DNA of 64,000 nucleotides from the NCBI RefSeq assembly GCF_004352915.1, contig NZ_SJSY01000063.1, forward strand, positions 50,552 to 114,551, given 5' to 3'. Numbering within the stretch: position 1 is the first letter of the stretch; each line of letters starts with the position of its first letter. The translations under genes and the position numbers were made by a program. Below are positions 1-10,343 of this stretch, in pieces. The notes under the pieces were generated by a model, which saw only the letters and a program-made list of their open reading frames with translations, did not search any database and was not told where the DNA came from. Source of the stretch: Flavobacterium zhairuonense. GTDB lineage: Bacteria > Bacteroidota > Bacteroidia > Flavobacteriales > Flavobacteriaceae.

Positions 1-471
1 AATATCAAGAAGAAATTCAAAGACTACGAAAGTTTTTCAGAAGCGACTCTGGTTGATGTTTATACCGAAAAATCACTTAAAGAAGCCTTGCATTACAAAG
101 TAAAATCTTTTGCCAGTATTTATTTGGAAAATAAGAACGGAAAATTTGTAATTCACGAATTACCTGTTGAAGCACAGCTTAGTTGTATCAATCAAATAAT
201 GGTTGATGATTATGATAAAGATGGAAATCTTGATGCACTAATTACAGGAAACATGTATAATTCTGAAGTTGAAACTCCTCGAAACGATGCCGGTCATGGA
301 TTGTTTTTGAAAGGGAATGGAAAAGGAAAATTCAAATCGGTAACAGCAGTTGAAAGCGGATTTTTTACTCCGGGAGACGTTAAAAACATGGAGAAAATAA
401 AAGTACAAGGAAAAACATATCTACTGGTAACTAAAAACAATTCGTTTTTGCAAAGCGTCAGGATTAATTAA
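1..471 (+). CDS. FG-GAP/VCBS repeat protein, C-terminal part
   Basis: The reading frame is open from base 1, so the gene starts outside the window and only the last 156 codons are present. The visible part has a calcium-binding-like repeat of the VCBS/FG-GAP type (DDYDKDGNLD, about codons 63-72 of the visible part), the blade loop of extracellular beta-propeller proteins, followed by a typical propeller end. Such proteins in Bacteroidota are large secreted or lipoprotein propellers, often with an ASPIC/UnbV domain. The following genes (DoxX, barrel, haloperoxidase) lie on the same strand after a 145-base gap, so co-transcription is possible. Exact family and substrate cannot be told from this fragment. 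Confidence 0.75.
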   Translation, partial: NIKKKFKDYESFSEATLVDVYTEKSLKEALHYKVKSFASIYLENKNGKFVIHELPVEAQLSCINQIMVDDYDKDGNLDALITGNMYNSEVETPRNDAGHGLFLKGNGKGKFKSVTAVESGFFTPGDVKNMEKIKVQGKTYLLVTKNNSFLQSVRIN

Positions 472-616
472 AGTAAAAAATAAGTTAGGAAAAAGCTTTT
501 GAACTCTTATCTGAGTTCAGGTCTGACTTTTTAAAAACAATACTTACAGTGTCTTTAAGGCATTGTAAGGACTTGTTTTAAAAACTCTTAATTAACTAAT
601 CCAAAATTCAAGACAA

Positions 617-1105
617 ATGAAAAATACTTTCAACGCTTTCTATTTCTCATTAAGTGATAAAATAGGAAAACACAGTGTTTACTTAATGCGTTTGGCTTTG
701 GTCATAATTTACATTTGGTTCGGACTTCTAAAAATCTTCGGTCTTAGTCCTGCAGGCGACATGGTGGCGAAAACGGTTTTTTGGCTCAAGCCAGAATTCT
801 TTATTCCAATTCTTGGAATTTGTGAAGTATGTATCGGATTGGGATTGCTCTTTAGAAAATTGATTCCGGTAACTATTGTGCTGTTATTATTGCATATGGG
901 AGCAACGCTTTCTACTTTCTTTATTCTAAAATCCAGTTGTTTTGAAATCTTTCCGTATGAACCAACATTGGCGGGTCAGTATATTATCAAGAATATTGTC
1001 TTGGTTGCAGGAGCGCTGGTTATTGCCGGAAAATACAACGAGGATTATTATACAGCAATGAGTTTGAAAAAAGAGCAGGAAAAGTTTACTGCAAATGCTG
1101 AATGA
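617..1105 (+). CDS. DoxX-like integral membrane protein
   Basis: A 162-residue protein with four predicted membrane helices (roughly residues 20-43, 61-80, 84-107 and 124-143), the size and topology of the DoxX/DoxD-like family. Family members are small inner-membrane proteins linked to quinone-dependent oxidation or redox homeostasis, but the role is rarely defined. It is followed after 43 bases by an outer-membrane barrel gene and then a haloperoxidase gene, suggesting an exported oxidative module. No catalytic residue can be named; family assignment rests on length and helix pattern. Confidence 0.7.
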   Translation: MKNTFNAFYFSLSDKIGKHSVYLMRLALVIIYIWFGLLKIFGLSPAGDMVAKTVFWLKPEFFIPILGICEVCIGLGLLFRKLIPVTIVLLLLHMGATLSTFFILKSSCFEIFPYEPTLAGQYIIKNIVLVAGALVIAGKYNEDYYTAMSLKKEQEKFTANAE

Positions 1106-1148
1106 GTAAACTGAAACAAACTATTAACCAACAAAAACAAATTTAAAA

Positions 1149-2060
1149 ATGAAAAAAATATACTTGTGCTTTCTCTTCCTAATTCCCTTTATGATGAATG
1201 CACAAACTGATATAGACGCGCTTATGATGAAGAAAAATGATTTTTGCTTCGGGGCGGTTTATCAATACAGCAGTTGGAACGAATATTGGGAAGGCACTTT
1301 TAAAAGAGAAAATCTTAATCTCGGAACGGTATCTTCTCAAGGTCCTGCTTTTATGGGTGATTACGGAGTATTAGACAAGCTGAATTTTCTTTTGACCGTT
1401 CCTTATGTTGAAACAAAAGCGACAGCAGGAACTATGAAAGGTCAAAAAGGAATACAGGATTTAACTTTCACTCTAAAATATATGCCAATTAAAAAGAATA
1501 TTGGTAATGTCAAGTATTCATTAATTCTTTTAGGAAGTTATTCAACACCCGGATCAGATTATGCCCCCGATTATTTGCCATTGAGCCTTGGCCTTGGGAG
1601 CAATACAGGAACATTTCGATTGATGGGAGATGTCCAGTATCGCCATTTTTTCGCTACTTTATCTGGAGCTTATCTAAAAAGAGGAAACATTACCATTGAT
1701 CGAAATTCTTATTTAGATAATGAAATTCATTATACCAATGAAGTCGATATGCCGGATTTAATAAATGTCAATTTTAGATTCGGATACCGTTCCTCAAAAC
1801 TGATTGCGGAAGCTATTATCGATAATTCGGTTACACAATCCGGAGGTTTTAACATTACAAAAAACAATATGCCTTTCCCAAGCAATACGATGAATGCTTT
1901 CAAGTTGGGTGTGAATGGAAAATACACGGTTATAAAACAACCTGAATTAGCCATTGTTGGTGGATATAATGTAGTAACAGAAGGTAGAAATGTTGGAGAA
2001 GCAACTTCATTCTATGGAGGCATTTTCTATCTGATTAATTTTAATAAAAAAAGCAAGTAA
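1149..2060 (+). CDS. Outer-membrane beta-barrel protein (transporter-like)
   Basis: A 303-residue protein with a clear Sec signal peptide (cleavage near MMNA-QTD, residue 19). The mature part consists of alternating amphipathic strands such as FRLMGDVQYRHFFATLSG and ends in a strand close to the C-terminus (GGIFYLINF), the pattern of a monomeric outer-membrane barrel. It resembles the meta-pathway/phenol-degradation-like transporter family of Bacteroidota, for which no substrate is established. The stop codon is separated from the next gene's GTG start by one base, so it is almost certainly translated from the same message as the haloperoxidase. The function in this operon is inferred only from position. 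Confidence 0.65.
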   Translation: MKKIYLCFLFLIPFMMNAQTDIDALMMKKNDFCFGAVYQYSSWNEYWEGTFKRENLNLGTVSSQGPAFMGDYGVLDKLNFLLTVPYVETKATAGTMKGQKGIQDLTFTLKYMPIKKNIGNVKYSLILLGSYSTPGSDYAPDYLPLSLGLGSNTGTFRLMGDVQYRHFFATLSGAYLKRGNITIDRNSYLDNEIHYTNEVDMPDLINVNFRFGYRSSKLIAEAIIDNSVTQSGGFNITKNNMPFPSNTMNAFKLGVNGKYTVIKQPELAIVGGYNVVTEGRNVGEATSFYGGIFYLINFNKKSK

Positions 2061-2061
2061 G

Positions 2062-3624
2062 GTGAAAAATAATATAAAAAATATAGTTCTAAAAAGTCTG
2101 ATATTTTTGTTTTTTGCAGTTGGATTATTACATTCTTGCGATGAGGATATTACACCTCGCAATGAGCAGTTTCCGCAACTAAATCCAAAAAATACAGATG
2201 TCGAAGCTGGCACTTGGAAAACATATCTTTTGACTGCACCAGATGAATTTTCAATAGATGCACCCGCGGCGACAAATTCAGCTGCATATACGAGAGAAAT
2301 TAATGAAATAAAGAGTTTTCAGGTTGATATTACAAAAGAACAAAAAAGAATAATAGAGTATTGGAGCGCAGGTAGTGTGTTGCGTTGGAATGAAATTTTG
2401 CGAACATTAGTTGCGAGGCATAATCGTCCACCGTATCAAAATGAAGACGGAACTTATCCAGCTCCCTCAGCGGCAAATCCATTTGCATATCCTCAATTTC
2501 CATTTTCTAATCCTCCTTACGCGGCGAGAGCTTATGCGTATGTAAGTGCTGCTCAATATGATGCGCTGGTTGCAGCTTGGCATTTTAAAAAGCTTTACAA
2601 CAGAGCGGCGCCTTATACTGTTGATCCGAGTTTGCAGGTTCTAATTCCTAAAAGCACTTTGCCATCTTATCCTTCAGAAGATGCTGTGGTAACGGGAGTT
2701 ACCGTTGAACTTTTGAAATTATTATTTCCGACTGAAATCGCTTATGTAAACGGAAAAGCCGAGGAAGAAAAATTATATCGTATCATCAGTGGTGCCAATG
2801 TTCGCTCTGATGTTGATGCCGGAATAATTTTAGGAAGAAAGGTTGCGGCAAAATTCATCACTCGTGCTTCAACGGATGGTGCAGGGGCTGCTATTGGTAC
2901 GCCGGCAATTTGGGCAGCATTTGAAACTGAAACTGCAGCAAAAGGAGAAATTCCGTGGAAATCATTAGAAGTACCGGCAAGACCTCCAATGTTGCCATTA
3001 TTCGGAAAAGTAAAATCATTTTTAATGACAGAAGCTGATGTTGTTGCAAATCGTCCGCCTGCACCGCCATCCACAAAATCTGAAGCTTTTGCCAAAGAAT
3101 TAGCCGAGATTAAAAGTTTCAGTCAGGACAAGTCTCGTGAACATTTGGAAATTGTGAGTTTTTGGGCTGACGGAGTAGATACTTACACGCCTCCAGGACA
3201 TTGGAACGCCATTGCTTCTGAAAATTTTGTGCAACAATCGTACAGTGAAGTTCGTTGGGCAAGAAATTTGGCTTTGTTAAATGTTGCCATGATGGATGCG
3301 GCGATTAGTTGCTGGGATGCAAAATATGCTTATTTCAATCCACGTCCGTGCCAAATGGATCCTTCAATTAAAACCACTACAGGAGTTCCTAATTTTCCAG
3401 CTTATGTTTCGGGGCATTCTACTTTTAGTGCCGCCGCAAGTACGGTTTTGTCCCATTTTATTCCCGCTAAAAAAACGCAATATGAAGCAATGGCTTTAGA
3501 GGCATCAAACTCGCGAATGTACGGCGCTATTCATTATAGAAGCGATTGCGAAAAAGGATTAACACTAGGTAAAAAAGTCGCTGGTTTTGCTGTTGGAAGA
3601 GCAACAACAGATGGCGCTGAATAA
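2062..3624 (+). CDS. Vanadium-dependent haloperoxidase / PAP2-fold lipoprotein
   Basis: A 520-residue exported lipoprotein: hydrophobic leader and lipobox LLHSC (Cys26), so probably periplasmic or surface-anchored. The C-terminal half has the vanadium haloperoxidase/PAP2 signature with correct spacing: Lys421 and Arg428 (seven apart), Ser450-Gly-His452 in YVSGHSTFSAAAS, and Arg485/His491 in SRMYGAIHYRSD. These are the vanadate or phosphate ligands of the family. The enzyme would oxidise halides with peroxide or act as an acid phosphatase; sequence alone does not decide. Start is GTG, one base after the barrel gene stop; the leader begins directly there and no better start exists. It is the last gene before a strong terminator. 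Confidence 0.85.
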   Translation: MKNNIKNIVLKSLIFLFFAVGLLHSCDEDITPRNEQFPQLNPKNTDVEAGTWKTYLLTAPDEFSIDAPAATNSAAYTREINEIKSFQVDITKEQKRIIEYWSAGSVLRWNEILRTLVARHNRPPYQNEDGTYPAPSAANPFAYPQFPFSNPPYAARAYAYVSAAQYDALVAAWHFKKLYNRAAPYTVDPSLQVLIPKSTLPSYPSEDAVVTGVTVELLKLLFPTEIAYVNGKAEEEKLYRIISGANVRSDVDAGIILGRKVAAKFITRASTDGAGAAIGTPAIWAAFETETAAKGEIPWKSLEVPARPPMLPLFGKVKSFLMTEADVVANRPPAPPSTKSEAFAKELAEIKSFSQDKSREHLEIVSFWADGVDTYTPPGHWNAIASENFVQQSYSEVRWARNLALLNVAMMDAAISCWDAKYAYFNPRPCQMDPSIKTTTGVPNFPAYVSGHSTFSAAASTVLSHFIPAKKTQYEAMALEASNSRMYGAIHYRSDCEKGLTLGKKVAGFAVGRATTDGAE

Positions 3625-3667
3625 TCAAAGAATAATTATTTTTTATATTAGGTTGTTTTTCAATTTT

Positions 3668-3704
3668 AAACCCGACAGGTTTCTAAATTCTGTCGGGTTT
3701 TATT
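3668..3704 (+). terminator. Rho-independent terminator, repeat-family hairpin
   Basis: A 10-bp perfect stem (AAACCCGACA with TGTCGGGTTT) followed by a T-rich tract, 45 bases after the haloperoxidase stop. The same CCCGACAGGTTT hairpin recurs near the end of the window at 63936-63968, so it belongs to a dispersed terminator-like repeat family. Confidence 0.85.
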
Positions 3705-3888
3705 TTCATACTATCTTGGATTTTTACCTAAAAAAAGCACCCTAAAAATTTTCTAAATATCAATTATTTAGAATTGGATAAAAACAATAACAGGAAGAAT
3801 ACTTTAAATAGCCTTTTTCTAGAGTTGGATTTTTATGCGATTATTTCATGCGAATTTGCTTCATTTCTTATAGAAAATGCACGATTTG

Positions 3889-3922
3889 TTTGATTCGGAT
3901 ATACCGCATTGCTTTACTTTTG
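3889..3922 (+). promoter_or_regulatory. Bacteroidota-type promoter of the GH3 gene
   Basis: TTTG at 3889-3892 and TACTTTTG at 3915-3922, separated by 22 bases, match the -33/-7 consensus of Bacteroidota primary sigma factor promoters. Transcription would begin near 3929, leaving a leader of about 80 bases. The rest of the gap from 3705 to 4007 shows no gene. Confidence 0.6.
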
Positions 3923-4007
3923 GAAGCTTGTTAAAAGATTTTTTTCTCCATTATCATTACGAACAAATTATCAATCTTGACCAAAAAGTTTTTAAAAAAT
4001 ATATAAA

Positions 4008-6173
4008 ATGAAATTCCAAATTAGAACTATTATGTTGTTTTCACTATTCTTTCAAACCGCCTTTTCACAAACCGATGCTGTAACCGAAAAGAAGATCCAA
4101 CATTTAATAAAAAAAATGACTTTGAAAGAAAAAGTGGGTATGCTACACGGAAACTCTAAATTTTATACTTCAGAAATAAAACATCTTGGAATTCCAGAAT
4201 GGGCGTTGTCTGATGGTCCTCATGGCGTCAGAGCAGAAATGAATCGTCATAATTGGCAGTATACAGGACAAACTGATGATTCTTCAACTTGTTTTCCTCC
4301 CGGAACAGCTATGGCTGCAAGTTGGAATTTAGAATTGGCGAGACAGCGCGGTATCGTTTTAGGTGAAGAAGCTCGTTTTCGTAAAAAGGATGTTTTGCTT
4401 GGACCAGGAATCAATATCATTCGTTCTCCACTTTGCGGACGAAATTTCGAGTATTTAAGTGAAGATCCATTTCTTATTTCTCAGCTCTCTGTAAATTATA
4501 TAAAGGCTTTGCAGACTCAAGATGTTGCTGCTTGCGTGAAACATTTCGTAGCAAATAATCAGGAAGAAAATCGTTTTGTTATTGATATTAATATGAGCGA
4601 ACGTGCTTTTCGCGAAATTTATTTACCCGGTTTCAAATCGTCGATTGTTGATGCTGGAGTATTGGGAGTTATGGGAGCCTATAACAAATTTCGAGGCGAA
4701 TACTGTACTGAAAATGCTTATTTGGGGCGAACTATTCTTAGAGATGAATTTAATTTCAAAGGCGTTTACATGTCTGATTGGGATGCCGTGCACAGTACTG
4801 AAAAAGCTGCTCTAGCCGGTTTGGACTTGGAAATGGGAACTGAAAAAGAAAATTATGATGAATGGTATTTTGCAGATCCACTCATTAAGGCAGTACAGGA
4901 AGGACGCATAAAAGAAAGTGTAGTAGATGAGAAAGTAGCGAATATTTTGCGAGTTATGATTAAAACCAAAGTTTTAGATCCTAAAACGCGAATAACAGGT
5001 TCTATAAATACAAAAGAACACCAGCAAGCCGCTTATCGCTCTGCTGTCGAAGCAATTGTTTTGTTGAAAAATGAAAACAAAACGTTGCCTTTAAATATGA
5101 GCACCTTAAAATCTGTGGCAATTATTGGAGATAATGCGACCCGTACACATTGTGGTGGCGGATTTAGTTCAGAGATCAAAGCATTATATGAAGTTACACC
5201 GCTACAGGCTATTACTGAAAAGTATGGAAAATCGGTACAAATAAATTTTGCACAAGGTTATGAAAAACAATCTCATGTTGTAGAAAGAAGCAGCGATGGG
5301 CAATTAAACACAGATAAAGTAGATTGGAAATTAATTGACGAAGCAGTGGCTCAAGCTAAAAAATCGGATGTAGCGATTGTTTTTGCAGGCTTGAACCATG
5401 ATTTTGATTCAGAATCATTTGACAGACTTCACATGCGTTTGCCTTACGGACAGGAAACTTTAATTCAGGAAGTAGCCAAAGCAAATCCTAGAACCATTGT
5501 TGTGATTATTGCAGGTTCGCCACTTGAATTAGCCGGAATTGAATCTAGTGTACCAGCCTTGGTTTGGGGATGGTACGGTGGAATGGAAGCCGGAAATGCT
5601 GTAATTGATGTACTAAGCGGAAAAGAATTTCCGTCAGGAAAACTGCCTTTTACTATTCCGGTAACCTTACGCCAATCACCAGCACATGCTTTAGGAGCAT
5701 ATCCCGGCCATGATTTAAAGGTAAATTATGATGAAGATATTCTGGTAGGTTATCGCTGGTTTGACACTAAAGGAATTGAACCTCAATATTCTTTTGGATA
5801 CGGACTATCTTATACTTCTTTTGAAATTTCTAATGTAGCGACTGATAAAAAAGCTTACAATATCGATGATGAAATAATTGTGAAATGTGAAATTAGAAAT
5901 ACTGGAAAATCGAACGGTGCTGAAGTAATTCAACTCTATGCTGGTCAAACAACTTCTTCCGTTTTAAGACCAAAGAAAGAATTAAAAGCATTCGATAAAG
6001 TATTCCTGAAACCAGGAGAAAAAAAAATGGTTTCTTTAAAATTGAAAGTAAAAGATTTGGCTTTTTACGATGAGAAAACTTCCAGCTGGAAAGTTGAAGC
6101 TGGTGAATTTGTACTTTATACGGCGACATCAGCGAAAGAAATTGTTAGCGCTTTGAAGATTGTAGTACAATAA
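4008..6173 (+). CDS. bglX: Glycoside hydrolase family 3 beta-glucosidase/xylosidase
   Basis: A 721-residue exported GH3 enzyme with signal peptide (cleavage after TAFS, residue 20). The N-terminal barrel has SDGPHG (68-73), KHF (178-180) and the nucleophile Asp257 in GVYMSDWDAV. The second domain carries the ESFDR..LRLP-type segment with the likely acid/base Glu469, and residues about 640-710 form the fibronectin-III-like tail. It releases terminal glucose or xylose from beta-linked oligosaccharides in the periplasm. Domain order and length fit BglX-type enzymes, but the symbol is by family resemblance; beta-xylosidase activity is equally possible given the neighbouring xylan enzymes. It is convergent with the sugar symporter gene. 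Confidence 0.9.
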   Translation: MKFQIRTIMLFSLFFQTAFSQTDAVTEKKIQHLIKKMTLKEKVGMLHGNSKFYTSEIKHLGIPEWALSDGPHGVRAEMNRHNWQYTGQTDDSSTCFPPGTAMAASWNLELARQRGIVLGEEARFRKKDVLLGPGINIIRSPLCGRNFEYLSEDPFLISQLSVNYIKALQTQDVAACVKHFVANNQEENRFVIDINMSERAFREIYLPGFKSSIVDAGVLGVMGAYNKFRGEYCTENAYLGRTILRDEFNFKGVYMSDWDAVHSTEKAALAGLDLEMGTEKENYDEWYFADPLIKAVQEGRIKESVVDEKVANILRVMIKTKVLDPKTRITGSINTKEHQQAAYRSAVEAIVLLKNENKTLPLNMSTLKSVAIIGDNATRTHCGGGFSSEIKALYEVTPLQAITEKYGKSVQINFAQGYEKQSHVVERSSDGQLNTDKVDWKLIDEAVAQAKKSDVAIVFAGLNHDFDSESFDRLHMRLPYGQETLIQEVAKANPRTIVVIIAGSPLELAGIESSVPALVWGWYGGMEAGNAVIDVLSGKEFPSGKLPFTIPVTLRQSPAHALGAYPGHDLKVNYDEDILVGYRWFDTKGIEPQYSFGYGLSYTSFEISNVATDKKAYNIDDEIIVKCEIRNTGKSNGAEVIQLYAGQTTSSVLRPKKELKAFDKVFLKPGEKKMVSLKLKVKDLAFYDEKTSSWKVEAGEFVLYTATSAKEIVSALKIVVQ

Positions 6174-6198
6174 ATCCAGCTTAGAAAAATTCAAATAA

Positions 6199-6240
6199 AT
6201 TAAAATTATGGCATTCGTAGAAGATTGCCATAATTTTAAT
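6199..6240. terminator. Bidirectional terminator between GH3 and symporter
   Basis: A perfect 15-bp stem (6199-6213 with 6226-6240) with A/T tracts on both sides lies between two convergent genes. Its right arm overlaps the last codons of the symporter gene. Confidence 0.7.
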
Positions 6241-7777
6241 TTTCTCTTCTTTCTCTAAGGTCACTTTCTATTTGAATTTCCATTTTTTTATCTATTTTGT
6301 AAAAGCACAGCATAACGGCGCTTATGATAAATATGAAACCAGGATAAATACTAACAGAAAGTTTAATTCCTTCGACTGCTGCGGGCACCTGATTGATTTC
6401 TTCGGCTACATAACCATATTTGGATAAAAAAGCCGCGCCTAATGCACCACCAATACTTATTCCAATTTTTAATCCTACAAGCATTGCCGAAAAAACAGTA
6501 GCAGTTGCTCTTCTATGGTTTTTCCATTCGCTATAATCAGCTACATCAGCTATCATAGCCCATAATAACGGAATTGTTACTCCGTAAATAAAACCGTGTA
6601 CTAATTGGGTAAGAAAAACTATTTCAATAGCTGTTCTGCTGTAAAAATTGAAAAATAATAGACTTGTAGCTGACAAAAAAATAAAACTTATATAAATGTT
6701 TCTTTTTCCAAAAGTATCTGCAAATGGCTTTGAAATTAAAATGCCTAGAATCATAAAAAGAATTCCGCCAGCATTAAACAGACTAAATGCAGAAGTAGGA
6801 GCATCTTTTGGCCACTGAAAATCAACTAATCCCATTGAGATCATTTTATTGTTGAGATCTTGGATAAATGCTGTAAAACCGATATTGTTCAAAAATAAGG
6901 TTTGCGCATCTGGGTCTAGGTAATACTTAAAATAAAATACATACATTCCCCCTTTTAAGGACAAGGTTATAAATACCAAAATAGTAACAAGCAACATAAC
7001 TAGCCAGGGACCATTTTTGGACAAATCAGTAAAATCCTGTTTCACTGAAGATTCTTGTTTTTTAGAAGGAAGAATTCTTTCTTTGGTTGTAAAAAAAGTG
7101 ATCAGCAAACAAATTGTGCCTAGCACAGCAAATAATATCATCGTATTTTTAAAGCCTACTGCTTTATCGCCATGGCCAAAAATTAAGACTAAAGGCAATA
7201 AAAGGGACTGAATCACAAATTGAGCAATCATTACTGCTACAAAGCGATAAGATGAAAGACTATTTCTTTCTTTCATATCTCCCGTCAAAACACCACTCAG
7301 GGCGACATAAGGCAAATTATTGGCTGAATATATTAGTACTAAAAAGAAATAGGTTAGTAAAGTATAGACGATTTTGCCAGTTTCATTAAAATTTGGCGTT
7401 AAAAAAGTTAGAATAGAACCAATTCCAAAAGGTAATGCGGTCCATAAAATCCAAGGTCTGAATTTCCCCCAGCGAGTTTGAGTACGATCAGCAATAATAC
7501 CCATAATAATATTAAAAAAGGCACCAATAAAGCCGCCTATAAAAATAATAACACTTGCAGTTCCGGCAGGAATTTTATAGACATCAGTATAAAAAAAAGC
7601 TAAAAAAGTAAGCAAAGTTTGAAAAATCAAATTGGCTGCAAAATCTCCTAAACCATAGCCTATTTTTTCTAACACCGAAAGTTTTTCGGTAGCTTTGTTG
7701 GCATATACGTAATGTTTTTTGCTTCTATCAGTGAAATGGTTTATAGCTAAAATAGTACTGAGTTTTTTCATTTGCAA
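6236..7777 (-). CDS. GPH-family sugar:cation symporter (MFS)
   Basis: A 513-residue inner-membrane transporter with about 12 helices. The segment EKIGYGLGDFAANL and the following ADRTQTRWGKFRPWILW loop are signatures of the glycoside-pentoside-hexuronide symporter family (MelB, XynP, YicJ type). It would import di- or oligosaccharides with a cation, here plausibly xylo- or gluco-oligosaccharides produced by neighbouring enzymes. The first 30 residues before the family start (EKLSVLEKIGYG) are an unusual extension, but there is no later Met; the ATG at 7771 is a close alternative. It is transcribed toward GH3 and away from the DUF255 gene. Confidence 0.88.
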   Translation of the reverse strand: MQMKKLSTILAINHFTDRSKKHYVYANKATEKLSVLEKIGYGLGDFAANLIFQTLLTFLAFFYTDVYKIPAGTASVIIFIGGFIGAFFNIIMGIIADRTQTRWGKFRPWILWTALPFGIGSILTFLTPNFNETGKIVYTLLTYFFLVLIYSANNLPYVALSGVLTGDMKERNSLSSYRFVAVMIAQFVIQSLLLPLVLIFGHGDKAVGFKNTMILFAVLGTICLLITFFTTKERILPSKKQESSVKQDFTDLSKNGPWLVMLLVTILVFITLSLKGGMYVFYFKYYLDPDAQTLFLNNIGFTAFIQDLNNKMISMGLVDFQWPKDAPTSAFSLFNAGGILFMILGILISKPFADTFGKRNIYISFIFLSATSLLFFNFYSRTAIEIVFLTQLVHGFIYGVTIPLLWAMIADVADYSEWKNHRRATATVFSAMLVGLKIGISIGGALGAAFLSKYGYVAEEINQVPAAVEGIKLSVSIYPGFIFIISAVMLCFYKIDKKMEIQIESDLRERREN

Positions 7778-7993
7778 AAATTTCCTTCCTTTTAATAATT
7801 CGAATAAAATGCTACCTGTAAAAATAGCTTGAAAGTTGAAATAAGATTGTCACTTTTGAAGCCTTTAATAGAACATTTGAAGCATTCTTTTGTTTCGATA
7901 AATCTTTTAAATATAAATTGCTATTTTCGCTTCATAAGTTTCTAAAAACTCCTGCAACCCAAGTCATTATTTACACTTTTACAATTTATTTAT

Positions 7994-10111
7994 ATGCGTA
8001 TTCAATACCTTTTATTTTTTGTTTTCTGCTTTTTTTTAAGTTGCGATAAAAAACAGAATCAAAAAGAATATCATAAATATACGAATGATTTGATCAATGA
8101 GACAAGTCCGTATCTTTTACAGCATGCGCACAATCCTGTAAATTGGAAACCGTGGAATAAGAAAGTTTTAGATCAGGCAAAAGCAGAGAATAAGCTTATC
8201 ATTATTTCAGTAGGATATTCGTCTTGTCATTGGTGTCATGTTATGGAAAAAGAAAGTTTTGAAAACGATTCTGTTGCCAAATTAATGAATGACAATTTCA
8301 TCAGCATAAAAGTTGATAGAGAAGAACGCCCAGACATTGACCAAATTTATATGAATGCCGTACAATTGATGACTGGCGAAGGCGGATGGCCATTAAATTG
8401 CATTGCACTTCCAGATGGTCGTCCAATTTTTGGAGGGACTTATTTTACAAAACAACAATGGACAAAAGCTTTAACCGAAATTTCTAGTTTATACAAGAAA
8501 GACCCAAATAAGACCAGCGAATATGCAGATAAATTAGTAAAAGGAATTCAAGAATCACAATTAATTGCGGTCAATACTAATGCTGTCAATTTTAATAAAA
8601 CGGAGATATCGGCTTCTGTAAAATCATGGAAAGAACACTTTGATCATAAAGATGGAGGTTTAGTTGGCCAAACCAAATTTCCAATGCCAGCTTCTTTACA
8701 ATTTTTGCTGCGTTACAGTGTCCAGAATAATGATAAAGCAATTCGAAATTTTGTTTTCAATACAATGACAAAAATGGCTGATGGCGGAATTTATGATGCT
8801 ATCGGTGGTGGATTTTCCAGATATTCGGTAGATACAAAATGGCATATTCCTCACTTTGAAAAAATGCTGTACGATAACGCGCAGTTGGTAAGTTTATATT
8901 CCGAGGCCTATCTGGTTTCAAAGAATGAACTTTATAAAAAGACAGTATATGAGACGCTGAATTTTGTGGAACGAGAACTCATGGCTTCTAACGGAGCTTT
9001 TTATTCTTCGATAGATGCTGACAGCAAAAACAAAGAAAATAAATTAGAGGAAGGCGCGTATTATGTTTGGGATAAAAAAGAATTGCAGTCATTATTAAAA
9101 TCAGATTATTTGCTTTTTCAGAAGTACTATAATAGTAATGAACAAGGTTTATGGGAAAACCAAAAATATGTTTTATTTAAAAATCAGTCGGATAAAGAGT
9201 TTGCTTTTCAAAATAAATTGACTTCAGCTCAATTGGATTCAAAAATTAAAAACTGGAAGCATATTCTTTTAGCAGCACGAAATAAAAGACCTCGTCCACA
9301 TGTCGATAATAAAACATTGACTTCATGGAACGCTTTAATGATAAAAGGTTATGTAACTGCATATAGAACATTTAAGAATCTGCATTATAAAGAGGTCGCT
9401 TTAAAAAATGCCAACTTTATTGTGGATAATCAAATGCAAAAAGATGGAAGTTTGAATCATAATTATAAAGATGACAAAAGCAGTATTGCTGGTTTTGCAG
9501 AAGATTATGCCAGTGTTGTAGATGCTTTTATTGCGCTATATCAAATTACGCTTGATGAAAAATGGCTGAACAAATCAAAGCAATTAACTGATTACGCTAT
9601 CAAACATTTTCAGGATAAAAAATCAGACCTTTTTTATTTTGCAACTGATGCTTCTACAGGTTTAATAGCACGAAAAATGGAAGTGGTAGATAATGTTATT
9701 CCGAGTTCCAACTCAATTTTGGCGCATAATTTATTTTTATTGGGACATTATTATTCTAATGATATTTATTCAGAAACTGCACAGCGAATGTTGAATAACA
9801 TAAAAGTTAATGCTTTAGAAGCGCCTATGGAATACTACAATTGGTTGGATTTAATGCTGAATTATACTGATAATTATTTTGAAGTAGCCATTTCTGGTAA
9901 AGAGGCTATGTCCAAAACAAATCAACTTCAAAGTTATTATTTGCCTAATATTTTGATTGTCGGATCCACAAAAGAGAGCAGGATTCCTTTATTAGAAAAT
10001 CGTTTTGATGAAAATGAAACTTACATCTATATATGCGTAAACAAATCTTGTAAAAAACCTGAAGTGGATGTTGTAACGGCAGTCAGTAAAATCAATAGCA
10101 ATATTCAGTAA
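7994..10111 (+). CDS. DUF255 thioredoxin-domain lipoprotein (YyaL/SPATA20-like)
   Basis: A 705-residue protein of the YyaL/spermatogenesis-associated protein 20 family: an N-terminal thioredoxin-like domain with Cys78-His-Trp-Cys81 in [14 protein letters not shown] and the GGWPLNC segment, followed by a six-hairpin-glycosidase-like alpha/alpha barrel ([15 protein letters not shown]). Unlike most family members, which are cytosolic, it begins with a lipoprotein leader (FFLSC, Cys17), so it should sit in the cell envelope. The biochemical role of the family is not established. It sits between the symporter and the GH97 run, but a 540-base gap suggests separate transcription. Confidence 0.88.
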   Translation: MRIQYLLFFVFCFFLSCDKKQNQKEYHKYTNDLINETSPYLLQHAHNPVNWKPWNKKVLDQAKAENKLIIISVGYSSCHWCHVMEKESFENDSVAKLMNDNFISIKVDREERPDIDQIYMNAVQLMTGEGGWPLNCIALPDGRPIFGGTYFTKQQWTKALTEISSLYKKDPNKTSEYADKLVKGIQESQLIAVNTNAVNFNKTEISASVKSWKEHFDHKDGGLVGQTKFPMPASLQFLLRYSVQNNDKAIRNFVFNTMTKMADGGIYDAIGGGFSRYSVDTKWHIPHFEKMLYDNAQLVSLYSEAYLVSKNELYKKTVYETLNFVERELMASNGAFYSSIDADSKNKENKLEEGAYYVWDKKELQSLLKSDYLLFQKYYNSNEQGLWENQKYVLFKNQSDKEFAFQNKLTSAQLDSKIKNWKHILLAARNKRPRPHVDNKTLTSWNALMIKGYVTAYRTFKNLHYKEVALKNANFIVDNQMQKDGSLNHNYKDDKSSIAGFAEDYASVVDAFIALYQITLDEKWLNKSKQLTDYAIKHFQDKKSDLFYFATDASTGLIARKMEVVDNVIPSSNSILAHNLFLLGHYYSNDIYSETAQRMLNNIKVNALEAPMEYYNWLDLMLNYTDNYFEVAISGKEAMSKTNQLQSYYLPNILIVGSTKESRIPLLENRFDENETYIYICVNKSCKKPEVDVVTAVSKINSNIQ

Positions 10112-10329
10112 ATAATGCCTATATGTTCTTGATTAACTGAGTTTTGATAGAAAAATTGTAATGATTTTTTTACGACTTGTTCAAAGAATATTTAATAAGG
10201 GTTATAAATCTGTAAGTTTCTTTAGTAAAGCATAAGTGAAAATACAGATATTGTACTTTATTGGTATAAAAATAATATATATGATTTTTTTATAACTAAT
10301 TTTTTATTAAAAATTAATGTTTTTTATTG

Positions 10330-10343
10330 CACAACCGGTTGTG
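10330..10343. promoter_or_regulatory. Perfect palindrome, LacI-type operator candidate
   Basis: CACAACCGGTTGTG is a perfect 14-bp palindrome with a central CG step and AACCGGTT core, the architecture of LacI/GalR-family operators. It overlaps the -33 region of the promoter at 10339-10367. No LacI-type regulator is encoded in the window, so the protein that binds is unknown. Confidence 0.55.

Noticed and set aside
501..570. Hairpins GAACTC/GAGTTC (501-518) and TTACA/TGTAA (about 548-573) in the gap before DoxX
   Set aside because: Stems are short or imperfect and lack a T tract; could equally be a processing site, so not called a terminator.
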